From contig NZ_FRAC01000020.1 of the NCBI RefSeq assembly GCF_900142215.1, positions 62,001 to 126,000 of the forward strand: a stretch of DNA of 64,000 nucleotides, read 5' to 3'. Every line of letters begins with the position of its first letter. Position 1 is the first letter of the stretch. Made by a program: the position numbers and the translations under genes. The notes beneath the pieces are model-generated. The model made no database searches. It was not told where the DNA came from and worked only from the letters and a program-made list of their open reading frames with translations. The DNA comes from Anaerocolumna jejuensis DSM 15929 (GTDB taxonomy: Bacteria > Bacillota > Clostridia > Lachnospirales > Lachnospiraceae). Shown here piece after piece: positions 16,055 to 24,911 of this stretch.

Positions 16055-18145
16055 ATGAATGTTTACACTTCGGAAAAAATTCGTAACGTTGTTTTGTTAG
16101 GCCATGGTGGATGCGGAAAGACCACACTCGCAGAAGCTATGGCGTTTTCGGCAGGAATTACAAAGCGTCAGGGAAAAGTAGAAGAAGGTAATACCATTAG
16201 TGATTATGATAAGGAAGAAGCCAGACGGCTCTTTTCAATCACCACTTCTGTAATCCCCATTGTCTATGAGGATACCAAGATAAATATACTGGATACACCG
16301 GGATATTTTGATTTTGCAGGGCAGGCAGAGGAAGGCCTTGCGGCGGCTGATGCGGCAGTTATTGTAATTGCTGCAAAATCCGGTATTGAAGTAGGAACGT
16401 TAAAGGCCTGGGAATACTGTGAGAAGTATAATCTTCCCAGAATGTTTTTTGTAACAGACATGGACGATGACAATGCCAGTTACCGGCAGGTAGTAGAGGA
16501 TTTAACCCAGCATTATGGAAAAAAAATAGCACCCTTTCATATTCCAATCAGAGAAAATGAAAAATTCGTAGGTTTTGTAAATGTTGTTAAAATGGCAGGA
16601 CGAAGATTCACCTCCATGGGTAAGTATGAGGAATGTGAGATACCCGACTATTCTATGGAGAATTTAAATAAATTCAGAGAGACCTTACTTGATTCCGTTG
16701 CAGAGACCAGCGAAGAACTGATGGAAAAATATTTTGCAGGAGAGGAATTTACCCAGGAAGAAATATCCGAGGCACTAAGAGAGAATGTAATAGAAGGAAA
16801 TGTTGTTCCTGTATTAATGGGCTCAGGACTGTATGCCCAGGGGCCTGCCATGCTGTTACAGGCCATCGAGAAGTATTTCCCCGCACCGTCAAAGCGTGAG
16901 TGCAGGGGCAAGGCTGTGAAGAACGGTGAAGTATTTCAGGCAGATTATAACGAAGGGCTGCCCATGTCAGCAAAAGTATTTAAAACAATTGCTGACCCCT
17001 TTATCGGAAAATTTTCATTGATTAAAGTATGCTCCGGTGTTTTAAAGTCGGATTCCAGTATTTTTAATGCAGACAGGGATACGGAGGAAAAGATATCCCG
17101 TCTGTATATCTTAAGAGGAAAAGAGCAGATTGAAGTAAATGAGCTGCATGCCGGAGATATCGGTGCTATTGGCAAGCTGAGTGATACCCTTACCGGAGAT
17201 ACCCTGTCTGCAAAAGTTTTTCCCATAATCTATGACAGGCCCGTAATGCCGGTGCCCTATACTTCCCAGAGATTTAAGACAAAAAATAAAGGTGATGACG
17301 ATAAGGTATCCCAGGCATTAGCTAAATTAATGGACGAAGACCTTACCCTTAAAATAGTAAATGATAAGGAAAACCGGCAGTCACTGCTCTATGGAATCGG
17401 AGACCAGCAGCTTGATATTGTTGTAGCCAAGTTACTGAATAAATATAAGGTTGAAATAGAAATCATGAAGCCGAGAGTGCCCTACAGGGAAACGCTGAGA
17501 AAGAAGATAAGGGTTCAGGGCAAGTATAAGAAACAATCAGGCGGTCATGGTCAGTACGGGGACGTTCATATCGAGTTTGAGCCCTCCGGGAATATGGAGG
17601 AAGCCTATGTGTTTGAAGAAAAGGTATTTGGCGGTGCTGTTCCTAAGAATTATTTCCCTGCGGTAGAAAAGGGAATAGCAGAATGTGTAATAAAAGGTCC
17701 CCTGGCAGGTTACCCGGTCGTGGGCTTAAAGGCTACTCTGGTGGACGGCTCTTACCATCCGGTGGATTCCTCTGAAATGGCATTTAAGATGGCGACCATC
17801 CAGGCCTTTAAACAGGGCTTTATGGCTGCTTCTCCCATATTATTGGAGCCCATCGCGACACTAAAGGTATTGGTACCGGATAAATATACTGGTGATATTA
17901 TGGGAGATTTGAATAAACGGAGAGGAAGAGTCCTTGGCATGAACCCCATTACAGGAGGAAAACAGGAAATTACGGCAGACATCCCTCTGTCTGAGCTGTA
18001 TGGCTATTCCACGGACCTTCGTTCCATGACAGGCGGTGCAGGAGACTTCTCCTATGAGTTCAACCGTTATGAGCAGGCACCTGGAGACGTTCAGCAAAAG
18101 GTAATTGATGAGAATGAGAAAGAGCTCATTGCGGCCGGAGAGTAA
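16055..18145 (+). CDS. EF-G-like translational GTPase (second EF-G type)
   Basis: A 696-residue protein with the five-domain EF-G layout: G1 GHGGCGKTT (16-24), G3 DTPGYFDF (80-87), domain II to III, and domain IV GGHGQYGDVHIEFEPSG through AYVFEEKVFGGAVPKNYFPAV. It differs from housekeeping EF-G in the switch I region (RLFSITTS instead of the RGITI motif). The G4 position reads TDMD (134-137), not NKMD, which should weaken canonical guanine recognition. Firmicutes often carry such EF-G paralogues with unclear function; ribosome recycling or stress roles are speculative. ATG 16055 follows GGAGG by 8 bases; the in-frame ATG at 16040 overlaps that site. It is monocistronic with its own terminator. 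Confidence 0.88.
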   Translation: MNVYTSEKIRNVVLLGHGGCGKTTLAEAMAFSAGITKRQGKVEEGNTISDYDKEEARRLFSITTSVIPIVYEDTKINILDTPGYFDFAGQAEEGLAAADAAVIVIAAKSGIEVGTLKAWEYCEKYNLPRMFFVTDMDDDNASYRQVVEDLTQHYGKKIAPFHIPIRENEKFVGFVNVVKMAGRRFTSMGKYEECEIPDYSMENLNKFRETLLDSVAETSEELMEKYFAGEEFTQEEISEALRENVIEGNVVPVLMGSGLYAQGPAMLLQAIEKYFPAPSKRECRGKAVKNGEVFQADYNEGLPMSAKVFKTIADPFIGKFSLIKVCSGVLKSDSSIFNADRDTEEKISRLYILRGKEQIEVNELHAGDIGAIGKLSDTLTGDTLSAKVFPIIYDRPVMPVPYTSQRFKTKNKGDDDKVSQALAKLMDEDLTLKIVNDKENRQSLLYGIGDQQLDIVVAKLLNKYKVEIEIMKPRVPYRETLRKKIRVQGKYKKQSGGHGQYGDVHIEFEPSGNMEEAYVFEEKVFGGAVPKNYFPAVEKGIAECVIKGPLAGYPVVGLKATLVDGSYHPVDSSEMAFKMATIQAFKQGFMAASPILLEPIATLKVLVPDKYTGDIMGDLNKRRGRVLGMNPITGGKQEITADIPLSELYGYSTDLRSMTGGAGDFSYEFNRYEQAPGDVQQKVIDENEKELIAAGE

Positions 18146-18214
18146 TCCTTAAGATACAGGGTAAAACCGAAAGCAATTGATTGTCAGGCGTAGCAAAATT
18201 GAAATTACAGAAGG

Positions 18215-18249
18215 ACTCTGTGGCATCACTGCCATGGAGTTTTTCTTTT
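18215..18249 (+). terminator. Terminator after the EF-G-like gene
   Basis: ACTCTGTGGCA (18215-18225) and TGCCATGGAGT (18230-18240) pair with a small internal mismatch around a 4-base loop, then TTTTTCTTTT. Confidence 0.82.
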
Positions 18250-18332
18250 ACATACAATATACACTATTTACTATAAAGATTATATAATTGAAAAAAAATG
18301 TACAAATTAACTATAAACTTTCGGTTTTAGGG

Positions 18333-18361
18333 TTGTGTTTCTTATTTCTATTCTGTATAAT
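18333..18361 (+). promoter_or_regulatory. Promoter placing transcription start at or next to the ATG
   Basis: TTGTGT (18333-18338), a 17-bp spacer and a perfect TATAAT (18356-18361). A start 7 bases later falls on the A of ATG 18368, and no Shine-Dalgarno precedes that ATG. A second promoter-like pair, TTGAAA (18288-18293) and TATAAA (18312-18317) 18 bp apart, could give a transcript with a short leader instead. Confidence 0.55.
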
Positions 18362-18367
18362 AAAAAT

Positions 18368-20050
18368 ATGAAAACATTACGAACATTAAAAGAAGTATTT
18401 TTATCATCGCTTCCCTTGGCCATTATAATAATAGTTATCTGTGTATTTGTGGCGCCATTGGAGAATCCGTCTGATTACATTAAATTAATAGCGGGTTATG
18501 CGGGTGTTGTATTCGGGCAGACCTTTTTTCTGGTTGGTCTGGATTCAAGTATTTTGCCGGTAGGAAAGCTTGTGGGGAGCTCACTTGCAAAATTTAATAA
18601 GGGTATTTTTGTAATTTTATTTGGTATCTTGTTTGGTATTCTTGCAACGGTTGCAGAACCTGCGTTGGCAGTACTTGCGCGACAAACTCATATGATAATG
18701 AATGGGGTGCATGAAACTGTTTTTGTATGGATTTTAAGTACGGGAGTTGGTATATTCGTCGGACTTGCGTTGTACCGTGTTGTCAAGGATATGAATATCA
18801 AGATTGTATTTGCGGTACTTTATGCACTGGTTTTTTTAATTGTAATTTTTGTTCCGGAGGAATTTGTAGCACTGGCCTTTGATGGCAGCGGGGCTACGAC
18901 AGGTGATATTTCCGTCCCTTTTATTCTGGCACTGGGTATGGGTATTTCGGCAACGATGTCAAAACACAAAACCAACGATGATACATTTGGTATCATTGGA
19001 ATTGCTTCGGTCGGTCCGATACTGGCAGTGTTCATTTACGGCATAATCACGAAGCTCAGCAATGGCGGTGAGATTCCGCCTGCAGGGGTATATGATCCCA
19101 GTGCCGCAGAAAGCTTTCTTTCAATAACCCTCTCCAATGTGAAGGGTGTGGCCCTTGCTTTAATCCCTATTGTAATTGTTTTTTTACCTTTTCAATTATT
19201 TATTGTTAAATTACCTAAAAGACAATTCACAAGAATAATTCTTGGTATTGCCCCAGTATACATAGGCCTGCTTATTTTCCTTTCGGGAATTGATTATGGC
19301 TTTGCATTTGCAGGCAAGTATATCGGAGAAATATTTCTTGATGCGTCTCGTCCGGAATGGTTTAAGTGGCTTCTCCTGCCTCTCGGATTTGTTTTAGGGG
19401 TTGCAATAACCTTGTCAGAACCAGCTGTTACGGTTTTGGGAGAACAGCTTGAGGAAATTACAAATGGCCATATCAAAAAGCTGACAATCCGAATCACCCT
19501 TGCCATTGGAATTGGATTTGCCTCGCTGCTTTCCATGGCTAAGATTTTGACACAGATTAATATTCTCTGGTTTCTGGTTCCTCTTTATGCCCTGGCTTTG
19601 CTCATGATGCTGTTTACTTCTTCTTTATTTGTGGGGCTTGCCTTTGATTCGGGGGGAGTGACGGGTGGAGCGTTGACTTCAGCATTTTTAACACCTCTTA
19701 CTTTGGGCACTGCCCAGGCAGTTGCATCGACAGCAGGTTCCAAAGCGCAGTCCGTACTGACGAACGGATTTGGAATCATCGCTTTTATATCAGTGACTCC
19801 CTTGATTGCCGTGCAGGCACTGGGGATTATATATGACAGAAAAGTGAAGCAGGCACAGAAGGCCTATGCAGAATATGAGAATGCAGAGTATGAAGAATTA
19901 TTTTCATATGCGGCACAAATGGATACAGAAGCCGATATGGAACCTCAAATCAATATGGAAAACAAAGCCGATTATATGGAAGGCATATATAATGCAGCCG
20001 AATGTGAGTTAGAACAAAGCTCCGATGCGAAGGAGGTCAAATATGATTAA
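18368..20050 (+). CDS. DUF1538 family membrane protein (two DUF1538 halves)
   Basis: A 560-residue polytopic membrane protein with about 12-14 hydrophobic segments and an internal duplication. Both halves carry an FGILATVAEPALAVLARQ-like and a GVAITLSEPAVTVLGEQ-like motif, each followed by a glycine-rich LAFDSGG / LAFDGSG helix. This is the DUF1538 pattern, a putative transporter family. The C-terminal 60 residues are acidic and soluble. The start may be ATG 18368 or GTG 18335; neither has a Shine-Dalgarno. Two PII-like genes follow, the first overlapping by 8 bases, so translation is coupled and the PII-like proteins probably gate or sense for this channel or transporter. The substrate is unknown. 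Confidence 0.85.
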   Translation: MKTLRTLKEVFLSSLPLAIIIIVICVFVAPLENPSDYIKLIAGYAGVVFGQTFFLVGLDSSILPVGKLVGSSLAKFNKGIFVILFGILFGILATVAEPALAVLARQTHMIMNGVHETVFVWILSTGVGIFVGLALYRVVKDMNIKIVFAVLYALVFLIVIFVPEEFVALAFDGSGATTGDISVPFILALGMGISATMSKHKTNDDTFGIIGIASVGPILAVFIYGIITKLSNGGEIPPAGVYDPSAAESFLSITLSNVKGVALALIPIVIVFLPFQLFIVKLPKRQFTRIILGIAPVYIGLLIFLSGIDYGFAFAGKYIGEIFLDASRPEWFKWLLLPLGFVLGVAITLSEPAVTVLGEQLEEITNGHIKKLTIRITLAIGIGFASLLSMAKILTQINILWFLVPLYALALLMMLFTSSLFVGLAFDSGGVTGGALTSAFLTPLTLGTAQAVASTAGSKAQSVLTNGFGIIAFISVTPLIAVQALGIIYDRKVKQAQKAYAEYENAEYEELFSYAAQMDTEADMEPQINMENKADYMEGIYNAAECELEQSSDAKEVKYD

Positions 20051-20360
20051 TCAGAAAATAGATAATGTTGAATATTTAATTTTAATAGCTGGAAGAAAGC
20101 AAAAAGATATGCTGCTGAGCAGAATATGTGATGTTGATTGCAGAATTGTAAACACCATATATGGGAGAGGAAGTGTCGAGTCAAACTATTTACTGGATAT
20201 GCTGGGACTTGTTGCTGAAGAAAATAAAGTAATTATTACTTGCCTCTTGCAAAAAGATAAAACAGATGCTATATTCAATATGCTACTAAATGAGTTTAGT
20301 TTTGGGCATCCCAACACGGGGATAGCTTTTACATTACCCATATCGGGAATGGCATTTTAA
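20043..20360 (+). CDS. PII-like signalling protein 1 (DUF1538-associated)
   Basis: A 105-residue protein with the ferredoxin-like beta-alpha-beta pattern of the PII superfamily: VEYLILIAGRKQKDMLLSRI, then NTIYGRGSVESNYLLDMLGL and VIITCLLQKDKTDAIFNMLL. The classical T-loop tyrosine region and the ATP-binding B-loop of GlnB/GlnK are not evident. It starts at ATG 20043 inside the end of the DUF1538 gene, with AGGAGG just upstream. Tight coupling to a membrane protein recalls GlnK-AmtB. The ligand and function are inferred only. Confidence 0.75.
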   Translation: MINQKIDNVEYLILIAGRKQKDMLLSRICDVDCRIVNTIYGRGSVESNYLLDMLGLVAEENKVIITCLLQKDKTDAIFNMLLNEFSFGHPNTGIAFTLPISGMAF

Positions 20361-20385
20361 CATTTATTAGGAGGAAGCAATTCAA

Positions 20386-20721
20386 ATGGAAAGTTCCGAT
20401 AACATCAAGGCCCTTTTTATTGTGGTGAATGCAGGATATACAGATACAGTAATGGATATTATCAGGGCCGAGGGTGCTGGTGGTGCTACAGTTATAAATG
20501 CACGCGGTGAGGGGGCTCATCACGAAATGTTCATGGGAATAACTGTTGATTACGAAAAGGAAATCATTCTGACAGTCGTTGATGAAGCCACGGCAAAACG
20601 AATTATGACAGTAATAAAAGATAATGCGGGCTGGAAATCCCCACTGCATGGGATTTGTTTTGTTATGCCGGTAAATAATATTATTGGGATAAGAGCTGGC
20701 TGCAATGAATTTCATGAATAA
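20386..20721 (+). CDS. PII-like signalling protein 2 (DUF1538-associated)
   Basis: A 111-residue PII-superfamily protein: IKALFIVVNAGYTDTVMDII, a glycine-rich GAGGATVINARGEGAHHE segment at the T-loop position, then EKEIILTVVDEATAKRIMTVI and the C-terminal GICFVMPVNNIIGI. The ARGEG segment with the strand pattern is closer to canonical PII than in its upstream neighbour. AGGAGGAAG lies 8-16 bases before the ATG. The two proteins may form homo- or heterotrimers controlling the DUF1538 membrane protein. Confidence 0.8.
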   Translation: MESSDNIKALFIVVNAGYTDTVMDIIRAEGAGGATVINARGEGAHHEMFMGITVDYEKEIILTVVDEATAKRIMTVIKDNAGWKSPLHGICFVMPVNNIIGIRAGCNEFHE

Positions 20722-20785
20722 ATTTGATGTATAAGCGAATTGGGTGTATTTTATAAGGAACTGATTGAAAATATAAAATCAAATC

Positions 20786-20832
20786 AGGAGCCTGTTTGTG
20801 AACAATATCTGCAAACAGGCTCCTTCTTCTTA
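20786..20832 (+). terminator. Terminator of the DUF1538-PII operon
   Basis: AGGAGCCTGTTTG (20786-20798) and CAAACAGGCTCCT (20812-20824) form a 13-bp perfect stem, 13-base loop, followed by TCTTCTT. Confidence 0.88.
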
Positions 20833-20867
20833 TAAATTAATTGACCTGAAATAAAGTGAGGATATAG

Positions 20868-22874
20868 ATGATAAAAGATTTTTTACCAATTAGCAAAGAA
20901 GATATGGAGAAAAGAGGCTGGGAGCAGTGTGACTTTGTATTCGTCATAGGTGATGCCTATGTGGACCACCACTCCTTTGGTCCTGCAATTATCAGCAGAG
21001 TACTGGAGAGCCACGGGTATAAGGTGGGAATCATATCCCAGCCGGACTGGAAGGATGCAAACAGTATACAGATTCTCGGAAATCCAAGACTTGGCTTTTT
21101 AGTCAGCGGCGGTAATATGGACACTATGGTAAACCACTATACCGTTGCCAAAAAGAGAAGAAGTATGGATTATTATTCTCCCGGCGGAGTTATGGGAAAG
21201 CGGCCGGACAGAGCAACCATATGTTACTGTAACCTGATACGGAAAGTTTACAAGCATGCTCCTATTATAATAGGAGGTATTGAAGCAAGCCTTAGAAGGC
21301 TGGCTCATTATGATTATTGGAGTGATACCGTTAAGCGCTCCATTCTCCTTGACTCCCAGGCAGATATCCTCTCTTACGGTATGGGGGAACACTCCATTGT
21401 TGAGATAGCAGATGCCTTGGACAGCGGCCTTAAGATTTCCGACATCACCTTTATTGACGGAACTGCCTATAAGGCTAAAAGTCTGGAATCCGTTTATGAT
21501 GCGGTGATGCTGCCTGCCTTTGAGGAAATTTTAAAGAGTAAAATAGAATTTGCAAAAAGTTTTAATATACAATATAACAACACAGACCCTTTCTCCGGTA
21601 AAAGGCTGGTGGAAAAGTATAAGGAGACCGAATACGTTGTTCAAAACCCTCCGGCCAAGCCTCTTACTCAGGCAGAGATGGACAGGGTATATTCTCTTCC
21701 CTATATGAGAGATTATCATCCTTCTTATATTCCTTTGGGTGGAATTCCGGCTATTGAAGAGCTGAAATTCAGTCTTGTCAGTAACAGAGGATGTTTTGGT
21801 GGCTGCAGTTTCTGCGCGCTGACCTTTCATCAGGGAAGGATTATACAGACCAGAAGCCATGAATCTATTCTGGCCGAGGCAAACCATTTGATATGGGACA
21901 AGGATTTTAAGGGATATATCAATGACGTGGGCGGTCCTACGGCGAACTTTCGGCATATGGCCTGCGAAAAACAGAAGACAAAGGGTGCCTGTACCAATAA
22001 GCAGTGCCTTTTCCCGACTCCCTGCAAGAATTTAAAGGTAGACCACAAGGATTATCTTGCACTTCTTCGAAAGCTTCGAAGCCTTCCGGGAGTAAAAAAG
22101 GTATTCGTTCGTTCCGGTATCCGCTTTGATTATCTGGTGCAGGATAAAGATTCCGACTTTATGAGAGAGCTTTGCGAACATCATGTCAGCGGACAGTTAA
22201 AGGTAGCACCGGAGCATATCAGCGACAGCGTATTGGAATTAATGGGAAAACCCAGGAATGCTGTATACGAAGATTTTATAAAAAAATATAAGAAGACCAA
22301 TGAGGAACTGGGTAAGAAACAGTTCGTAGTGCCATACCTCATGTCTTCCCATCCCGGCTCCACTTTAAAGGAGGCCATAGCACTGGCGGAATATTTAAGG
22401 GATTTGGGATATATGCCGGAACAGGTACAGGATTTTTATCCGACTCCTTCCACGATCTCTACCTGTATGTATTATACCGGTCTCGACCCGAGGAACTTAA
22501 AGCCGGTCTATACACCTAAGACTCCCCATGAAAAGGCAATGCAGAGGGCTTTGATTCAATACCGAAATCCCAAAAACTATGATTTGGTAGAAGAAGCCCT
22601 GACACTGGCAGGACGAAGAGATTTAATCGGATTTGATAAAAAATGCCTCATAAGGCCAAGAGGTGGTGCATATCATCGTAACAGTGATAAAAGCCGTGAG
22701 AAAGCCAGCGGGCAGCAGCAAGGCCATAAAAAAGAGGCAAATTCCGTAAGACATACCTCAAGACAGATGCCAGGCAGCAAGCAGGCTGGGAAACCAAAGA
22801 CAAGTAATAAGGAAAGCAGCAGGAACAGCAGAGTATCCGTCTCTTCCTCCAGAGGTAAAAGAAAGGGACGATAA
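20868..22874 (+). CDS. YgiQ family radical SAM protein
   Basis: A 668-residue protein of the UPF0313/YgiQ family. An N-terminal domain (FLPISKEDMEKRGWEQCDFV, then GDAYVDHHSFG) precedes a radical SAM core with the [4Fe-4S] motif C309-x3-C313-x2-C316 (RGCFGGCSFCALTF). A C-terminal family region includes VQDFYPTPSTISTCMYYTG. The last 60 residues are rich in Lys, Arg, Ser and Gln and look disordered, perhaps binding RNA or another polyanion. Substrate and reaction are not established for the family. It sits alone between terminators, 46 bases before glucokinase. Confidence 0.93.
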   Translation: MIKDFLPISKEDMEKRGWEQCDFVFVIGDAYVDHHSFGPAIISRVLESHGYKVGIISQPDWKDANSIQILGNPRLGFLVSGGNMDTMVNHYTVAKKRRSMDYYSPGGVMGKRPDRATICYCNLIRKVYKHAPIIIGGIEASLRRLAHYDYWSDTVKRSILLDSQADILSYGMGEHSIVEIADALDSGLKISDITFIDGTAYKAKSLESVYDAVMLPAFEEILKSKIEFAKSFNIQYNNTDPFSGKRLVEKYKETEYVVQNPPAKPLTQAEMDRVYSLPYMRDYHPSYIPLGGIPAIEELKFSLVSNRGCFGGCSFCALTFHQGRIIQTRSHESILAEANHLIWDKDFKGYINDVGGPTANFRHMACEKQKTKGACTNKQCLFPTPCKNLKVDHKDYLALLRKLRSLPGVKKVFVRSGIRFDYLVQDKDSDFMRELCEHHVSGQLKVAPEHISDSVLELMGKPRNAVYEDFIKKYKKTNEELGKKQFVVPYLMSSHPGSTLKEAIALAEYLRDLGYMPEQVQDFYPTPSTISTCMYYTGLDPRNLKPVYTPKTPHEKAMQRALIQYRNPKNYDLVEEALTLAGRRDLIGFDKKCLIRPRGGAYHRNSDKSREKASGQQQGHKKEANSVRHTSRQMPGSKQAGKPKTSNKESSRNSRVSVSSSRGKRKGR

Positions 22875-22920
22875 TAAGAGAGTAAAACCGGACTATGATA
22901 AAAGGGAGTGGCTTAATCTT

Positions 22921-23889
22921 ATGAAATATTATATTGGAATTGATCTTGGAGGAACGAATCTTGTTGTCGGACTTGTTAATGAAGCTGCTTCGCTAATTGA
23001 TAAAGAAACCGTCCCTACAAAGACAACTTCCGGAGCAGCCGGCATTATTGCTGCTATGAAAGCTGTGACAGATAGGCTGCTGGATAGAAATAACCTAAAG
23101 CTATACGAAATTGAAGCTATTGGAATAGGTGTTCCCGGAACGGCTAATCGGGAGACCGGTATGATTGAATTTGCCAATAACTTAAATGTTAGCAACGAGC
23201 CTTTTCTGCCCATGGCAAAAGAAGCCTTTGGCGGAAAAACGGTCTATTTCAATAATGATGCCAATGCCGCAGCCTGGGGAGAGTATCTGGCAGGCGCAGC
23301 CGCAGAAGCGAAATCCTTTGTGGCTGTTACCCTGGGAACAGGTGTTGGCGGAGGGATTATTTTAGACGGAAAAATCTATGAAGGAGTGAATTTTGCAGCC
23401 GGAGAGCTTGGTCATATGGTTATCATGGCAGACGGACTGCCCTGTAACTGTGGAAGGACCGGCTGCTTTGAGGCATATGCTTCCGCTACAGCCCTGATAC
23501 AGCAGACAAAAGCTGCCATGAAGGGAGATGTATTCTCCCTGCTCTGGGAGCAATGCGCTGAAGATATCAACAGGGTTGAAGGAAAAACCCTTTTCGACGC
23601 TGTAAGAAGAGGGGATGAAACAGCCATCAAAGTATTAAAGCAATATATAAAATATCTGGCTGCGGGAATCATTAATATCATAAATGTCTTCCAGCCTGAA
23701 ATAATCTGCATCGGCGGAGGTATCAGTAAAGCCGGAGACCTGTTAATGGGACCGATAAGGGAAATAGTCGCAAGAGAAAGCTATTCCAGAAATTCTGATA
23801 AACAGACAAGAATAATAACCGCAAAGCTCTATAATGATGCCGGAATTATCGGTGCCGCATTACTGGGAAGTGACATTCATCCAGTTTAA
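22921..23889 (+). CDS. ROK family glucokinase
   Basis: A 322-residue sugar kinase that probably phosphorylates glucose with ATP. The N-terminal phosphate motif is GIDLGGTNLVVGLV. The substrate and catalytic region is NNDANAAAWGEYLAG, where the Asp is the catalytic base, and TLGTGVGGGIILDG follows. The ROK zinc-binding segment is CNCGRTGCFEAYAS. Length is typical of Gram-positive glucokinases, but other ROK hexokinases cannot be excluded. It starts 46 bases after the radical SAM gene and ends before a large perfect inverted repeat. Confidence 0.9.
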   Translation: MKYYIGIDLGGTNLVVGLVNEAASLIDKETVPTKTTSGAAGIIAAMKAVTDRLLDRNNLKLYEIEAIGIGVPGTANRETGMIEFANNLNVSNEPFLPMAKEAFGGKTVYFNNDANAAAWGEYLAGAAAEAKSFVAVTLGTGVGGGIILDGKIYEGVNFAAGELGHMVIMADGLPCNCGRTGCFEAYASATALIQQTKAAMKGDVFSLLWEQCAEDINRVEGKTLFDAVRRGDETAIKVLKQYIKYLAAGIINIINVFQPEIICIGGGISKAGDLLMGPIREIVARESYSRNSDKQTRIITAKLYNDAGIIGAALLGSDIHPV

Positions 23890-23957
23890 AAATTAAATTT
23901 AAATATTCTATGATTTGAGATTTGAACATAAAAAGTCCTGTCAAATATGTTTACAAG

Positions 23958-24031
23958 CAATTTACACAAAGCAGAAAGAACGATTGCGCCTTGGAACCAG
24001 TGCAATCGTTCTTTCTGCTTTGTGTAAATTG
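23958..24031. repeat. Perfect 30-bp inverted repeat, 14-base loop
   Basis: The left arm 23958-23987 begins CAATTTACACAAAG and ends GAACGATTGC. The right arm 24002-24031 is its exact reverse complement. The loop is GCCTTGGAACCAGT. It lies between the convergent glucokinase (+) and amidotransferase (-) genes, so it could act as a bidirectional terminator. However, neither side has a U-tract and the stem is far longer than any other terminator here. Alternatives are a MITE-like fold-back element or a double-stranded RNA hairpin. Confidence 0.9.
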
Positions 24032-24144
24032 TCGTCCCATTGTGAAAGACCGCCCTTTTGCCGCGGGGATCAATTCAAAGAGGCGGCAATCTGGAATCAA
24101 TTCCTATTGAATTTGCGGGCTGTAACACTGCCGGATAACCAATA

Positions 24145-24852
24145 TTAACATGCTTTTACAAAAGCTTCGAAAAGCTTTTCTGCCCCTTCATTTGTTCGAA
24201 AAAGGTGCTCCGGATGCCATTGAACAGCCAGGAAAAAGGGATGCTCTTCCAGATATAACGCTTCAACTAAGCCGTCCTTGGACTCTGCCGCAGCTTTGAG
24301 GGAAGGAGCAAGCTCCTTAATGCCCTGATGATGGAAGCTGTTAACCATTAGAGTATCCGTCTTAAGAATATCATGGAGCAGGCTGCCCTTCTGAATTGCA
24401 ACACTGTGGGATAAAACCGTCCGTCCGGATTTCTGGGAATGGCAGAGGTTTAATTTACCCTGAAACTGGGCCGGAATATCCTGATACAAAGTACCGCCAA
24501 GAAATACATTAAGTACCTGTATTCCTCTGCATATCCCCAATACCGGTTTATTCTCTTCCATTATCAGATGAAACAAAATCTCCTCCATCTCATCCCTTTC
24601 CGGATTGACCACTTCACACTCCGGTATGGTTTCCTCACCAAAACGGAAGGGATCGATGTCAGGTCCTCCTGTAAAAAGAAATCCGTCACAGACCTTTACC
24701 GCTGCGGCAAGAGCTTCCTTATCGGCTTTTAAAGGAAGCAAGAGTGGGACGCCTCCTGCATGGAGAATGGCTTCCATATACATAGAGGCAATACATATTT
24801 TATTATTATCAGTTTCATAATGGGGCGTGACGCCAATTACAGGTATTTTCAT
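24145..24852 (-). CDS. Class I glutamine amidotransferase-like hydrolase (PuuD/peptidase C26 type)
   Basis: A 235-residue cytoplasmic hydrolase. The nucleophile cysteine is in PVLGICRGIQVLN, the catalytic His-Glu pair is in AVQWHPEHL, and LFTGGPDIDP is the oxyanion/substrate loop. These are hallmarks of gamma-glutamyl-gamma-aminobutyrate hydrolase-like amidotransferases. The substrate (gamma-Glu-GABA or another gamma-glutamyl amide) cannot be fixed; no polyamine genes are nearby. It lies 59 bases downstream of the epimerase gene in the same direction, with a weak binding site. Confidence 0.87.
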   Translation of the reverse strand: MKIPVIGVTPHYETDNNKICIASMYMEAILHAGGVPLLLPLKADKEALAAAVKVCDGFLFTGGPDIDPFRFGEETIPECEVVNPERDEMEEILFHLIMEENKPVLGICRGIQVLNVFLGGTLYQDIPAQFQGKLNLCHSQKSGRTVLSHSVAIQKGSLLHDILKTDTLMVNSFHHQGIKELAPSLKAAAESKDGLVEALYLEEHPFFLAVQWHPEHLFRTNEGAEKLFEAFVKAC

Positions 24853-24911
24853 AAGAAACCTTGCCCTTTCCGTACCTGCAGGCTTTATTGCAGGTACAGC
24901 TAACCTTTATA

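Noticed and set aside
23915..24148. Frames crossing the 30-bp inverted repeat
   Set aside because: They are open only because the hairpin arms lack stops. No binding site or recognisable product.
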